Source: Actinoplanes oryzae (GTDB taxonomy: Bacteria; Actinomycetota; Actinomycetes; Mycobacteriales; Micromonosporaceae). Taken from it: 64,000 nucleotides of DNA. The translations under genes were made by a program, and so were the position numbers. The notes under the pieces were generated by a model. The model did no database searches. It saw nothing but the letters and a program-made list of their open reading frames with translations, and had not been told where the DNA came from. The number at the start of each line of letters is the position of its first letter. Position 1 is the stretch's first letter. Of the stretch, positions 62,769-64,000 are shown in pieces. The DNA lies in the NCBI RefSeq assembly GCF_030757795.1, contig NZ_JAUQWH010000001.1:1-64000 (forward strand), read 5' to 3'.

Positions 62769-64000
62769 TCAGAAGCGGGCCGGTTCCCGGTAGATGCCCC
62801 ACTCCTGCTTGAGGGCGCCGCAGATCTCGCCGAGCGTCGCCTCGGCGCGGGCCGCCTCGAGCATCGGCGGGATCATGTTCTCCTTCGTGCGAGCCGCCTC
62901 GATCAGCCGGGCCAGCGCCCGCTCGACCCGCTCCTCGTCCCGGGCGGCGCGGCGGGCGCCCAGCGCTCGGTTCTGCTCGACCTCGACCTCGTGCGAGACG
63001 CGCAGGATCTCCAGGTCCTTGGCGACCGTGCCGGTGTGCGCGTTGACGCCGACGATCCGCTTCTCGTTCTTCTCCAGCGCCTGCTGGTAGGCGAAGGCCG
63101 CCTCGGCGATGTTCGCGGTGAACCAGCCGTCCTCGATGCCGCGCAGGATGCCCGACGTGATCGTGCCGTCCTCGCCGAGATCCCGGATGCGCGCGAAGAT
63201 CTCCTCCGCCTCGGCCTCGATGCGGTCGGTGAGCGCCTCGACGTACCAGGCGCCGCCGAGCGGATCGGCGACATTGGTCACGCCGGTCTCCTCCATGAGC
63301 ACCTGCTGCGTCCGCAGGGCGATCTCGGCCGACTCGTCGGTGGGCAGCGCGAGCGTCTCGTCCAGCGCGTTGGTGTGCAGCGAGTTCGTGCCGCCGAGCA
63401 CCGCGGCGAGAGCTTCGACCGCCGTACGGACGACGTTGTTGACCGGCTGCTGAGCGGTCAGCGACACCCCGGCGGTCTGCGTGTGGAACTTGAGCCACAG
63501 CGCCTTCTCGCTGGTGGCGCCGTAGTCGTCGCGCAGGTGCCGGGCCCAGATGCGGCGGGCGGCGCGGAACTTGGCGATCTCCTCGAAGAAGTCGACATGG
63601 GCGTCGAAGAAGAAGCTCAGGCCGGGCGCGAACGTGTTGACGTCGAGCCCCCGGGACAGGCCCAGCTCGACGTAGCCGAAGCCGTCGGCCAGCGTGTACG
63701 CCAGCTCCTGCGCGGCGGTCGAGCCGGCCTCGCGGATGTGGTAGCCCGACACCGACAGCGGCTTGTAGCGCGGGATCTCGCGGGCGCACCACTCCATCAG
63801 GTCGCCGATCAGGCGCAGGTGCGGCTCGGGGGTGAAGAGCCACTCCTTCTGCGCGATGTACTCCTTGAAGATGTCGGTCTGCAGCGTGCCGTCGAGCTTG
63901 CTCAGGTCGGCGCCCTGCCGCTCGGCCGCCACCAGGTACATGCAGAAGACCGGCACCGCGGGGCCCGAGATCGTCATGCTGGTCGTGACGTCCTGCAGCG
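62769..64000 (-). CDS. B12-dependent acyl-CoA mutase large subunit (isobutyryl-CoA mutase type), 5' end beyond window
   Basis: About 410 C-terminal residues are present, entering the window at LQDVTTSMTISGPAV. Conserved blocks include MEWCAREIPRYKPLSVSGYHIREAG, FHTQTAGVSLTAQQPVNNVVRT, LGGTNSLHTNALDETLALPTDE and DPLGGAWYVEALT. The protein stops at GEICGALKQEWGIYREPARF with no C-terminal B12-binding domain, so that domain must come from a separate small subunit. This fits isobutyryl-CoA mutase (IcmA) and related acyl-CoA mutases better than one-chain methylmalonyl-CoA mutase. The exact substrate is uncertain. Confidence 0.88.
   Translation of the reverse strand, partial: LQDVTTSMTISGPAVPVFCMYLVAAERQGADLSKLDGTLQTDIFKEYIAQKEWLFTPEPHLRLIGDLMEWCAREIPRYKPLSVSGYHIREAGSTAAQELAYTLADGFGYVELGLSRGLDVNTFAPGLSFFFDAHVDFFEEIAKFRAARRIWARHLRDDYGATSEKALWLKFHTQTAGVSLTAQQPVNNVVRTAVEALAAVLGGTNSLHTNALDETLALPTDESAEIALRTQQVLMEETGVTNVADPLGGAWYVEALTDRIEAEAEEIFARIRDLGEDGTITSGILRGIEDGWFTANIAEAAFAYQQALEKNEKRIVGVNAHTGTVAKDLEILRVSHEVEVEQNRALGARRAARDEERVERALARLIEAARTKENMIPPMLEAARAEATLGEICGALKQEWGIYREPARF

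Overview
The window is GC-rich actinobacterial chromosome with frequent GTG starts and many genes that overlap by 4 bases (ATGA or GTGA). Three things point to a filamentous, polar-growing actinomycete, probably of the Micromonosporaceae (Actinoplanes-like). One is the core gene order: prmC, Sua5, phosphatase, glyA, atp operon, DUF2550, cobalamin adenosyltransferase, murA, nucS, epimerase, thiolase. The others are nucS mismatch repair and a pair of DivIVA-like coiled-coil genes where Streptomyces carries filP and scy. The family assignment is inference; the phylum is secure.

Left part (1-18 kb). A minus-strand GGDEF regulator and a PQQ-like membrane protein (cut by the window edge) diverge from prmC, two Sua5/YrdC paralogs flanking a low-molecular-weight tyrosine phosphatase, glyA and the ATP synthase genes atpI/Z-B-E-F-H-A-G-D. 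A strong hairpin terminator closes the run after atpD. An LCP cell-wall ligase gene then separates atpD from atpC, which has its own promoter-like -10 box and is followed by a DUF2550 gene.

Middle part (18-38 kb). This part is more accessory: a VOC protein, a frameshifted IS110-type transposase with its long non-coding end (a possible decayed bridge-RNA locus), hydroxyacyl-CoA dehydrogenase, murA with Asp in place of the fosfomycin-target Cys, the ATP:cobalamin adenosyltransferase, an FtsK/SpoIIIE ATPase coupled to a membrane protein, an ABC exporter, aldehyde dehydrogenase, and a type VII secretion-type toxin cassette. The cassette (YbaB-like, EspC-like, WxG toxin, immunity candidate) starts 20 bases after nucS. 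It is followed by two decayed copies of the immunity gene's 3' end.

Right part (38-64 kb). This part holds membrane proteins, the two coiled-coil cytoskeletal candidates, methylmalonyl-CoA epimerase, thiolase, MeaB, a YbbN-like thioredoxin, an arginase-fold protein with a long acidic repeat tail, a lipoprotein penicillin-binding protein, the 180-kDa-type NAD-glutamate dehydrogenase, a TetR/hydrolase pair sharing two palindromic operators, an MFS transporter, a copper P-type ATPase with a CsoR-like operator, and the start-truncated large subunit of a B12-dependent acyl-CoA mutase. Adenosyltransferase, epimerase, MeaB and mutase together make up much of a coenzyme-B12-dependent acyl-CoA route.

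A recurrent oddity is that at least three genes (DUF2550, thiolase, arginase-like) have their 3' end, stop codon included, tandemly repeated just downstream. The immunity gene shows the same pattern on a larger scale. No tRNA, rRNA or CRISPR array was seen.
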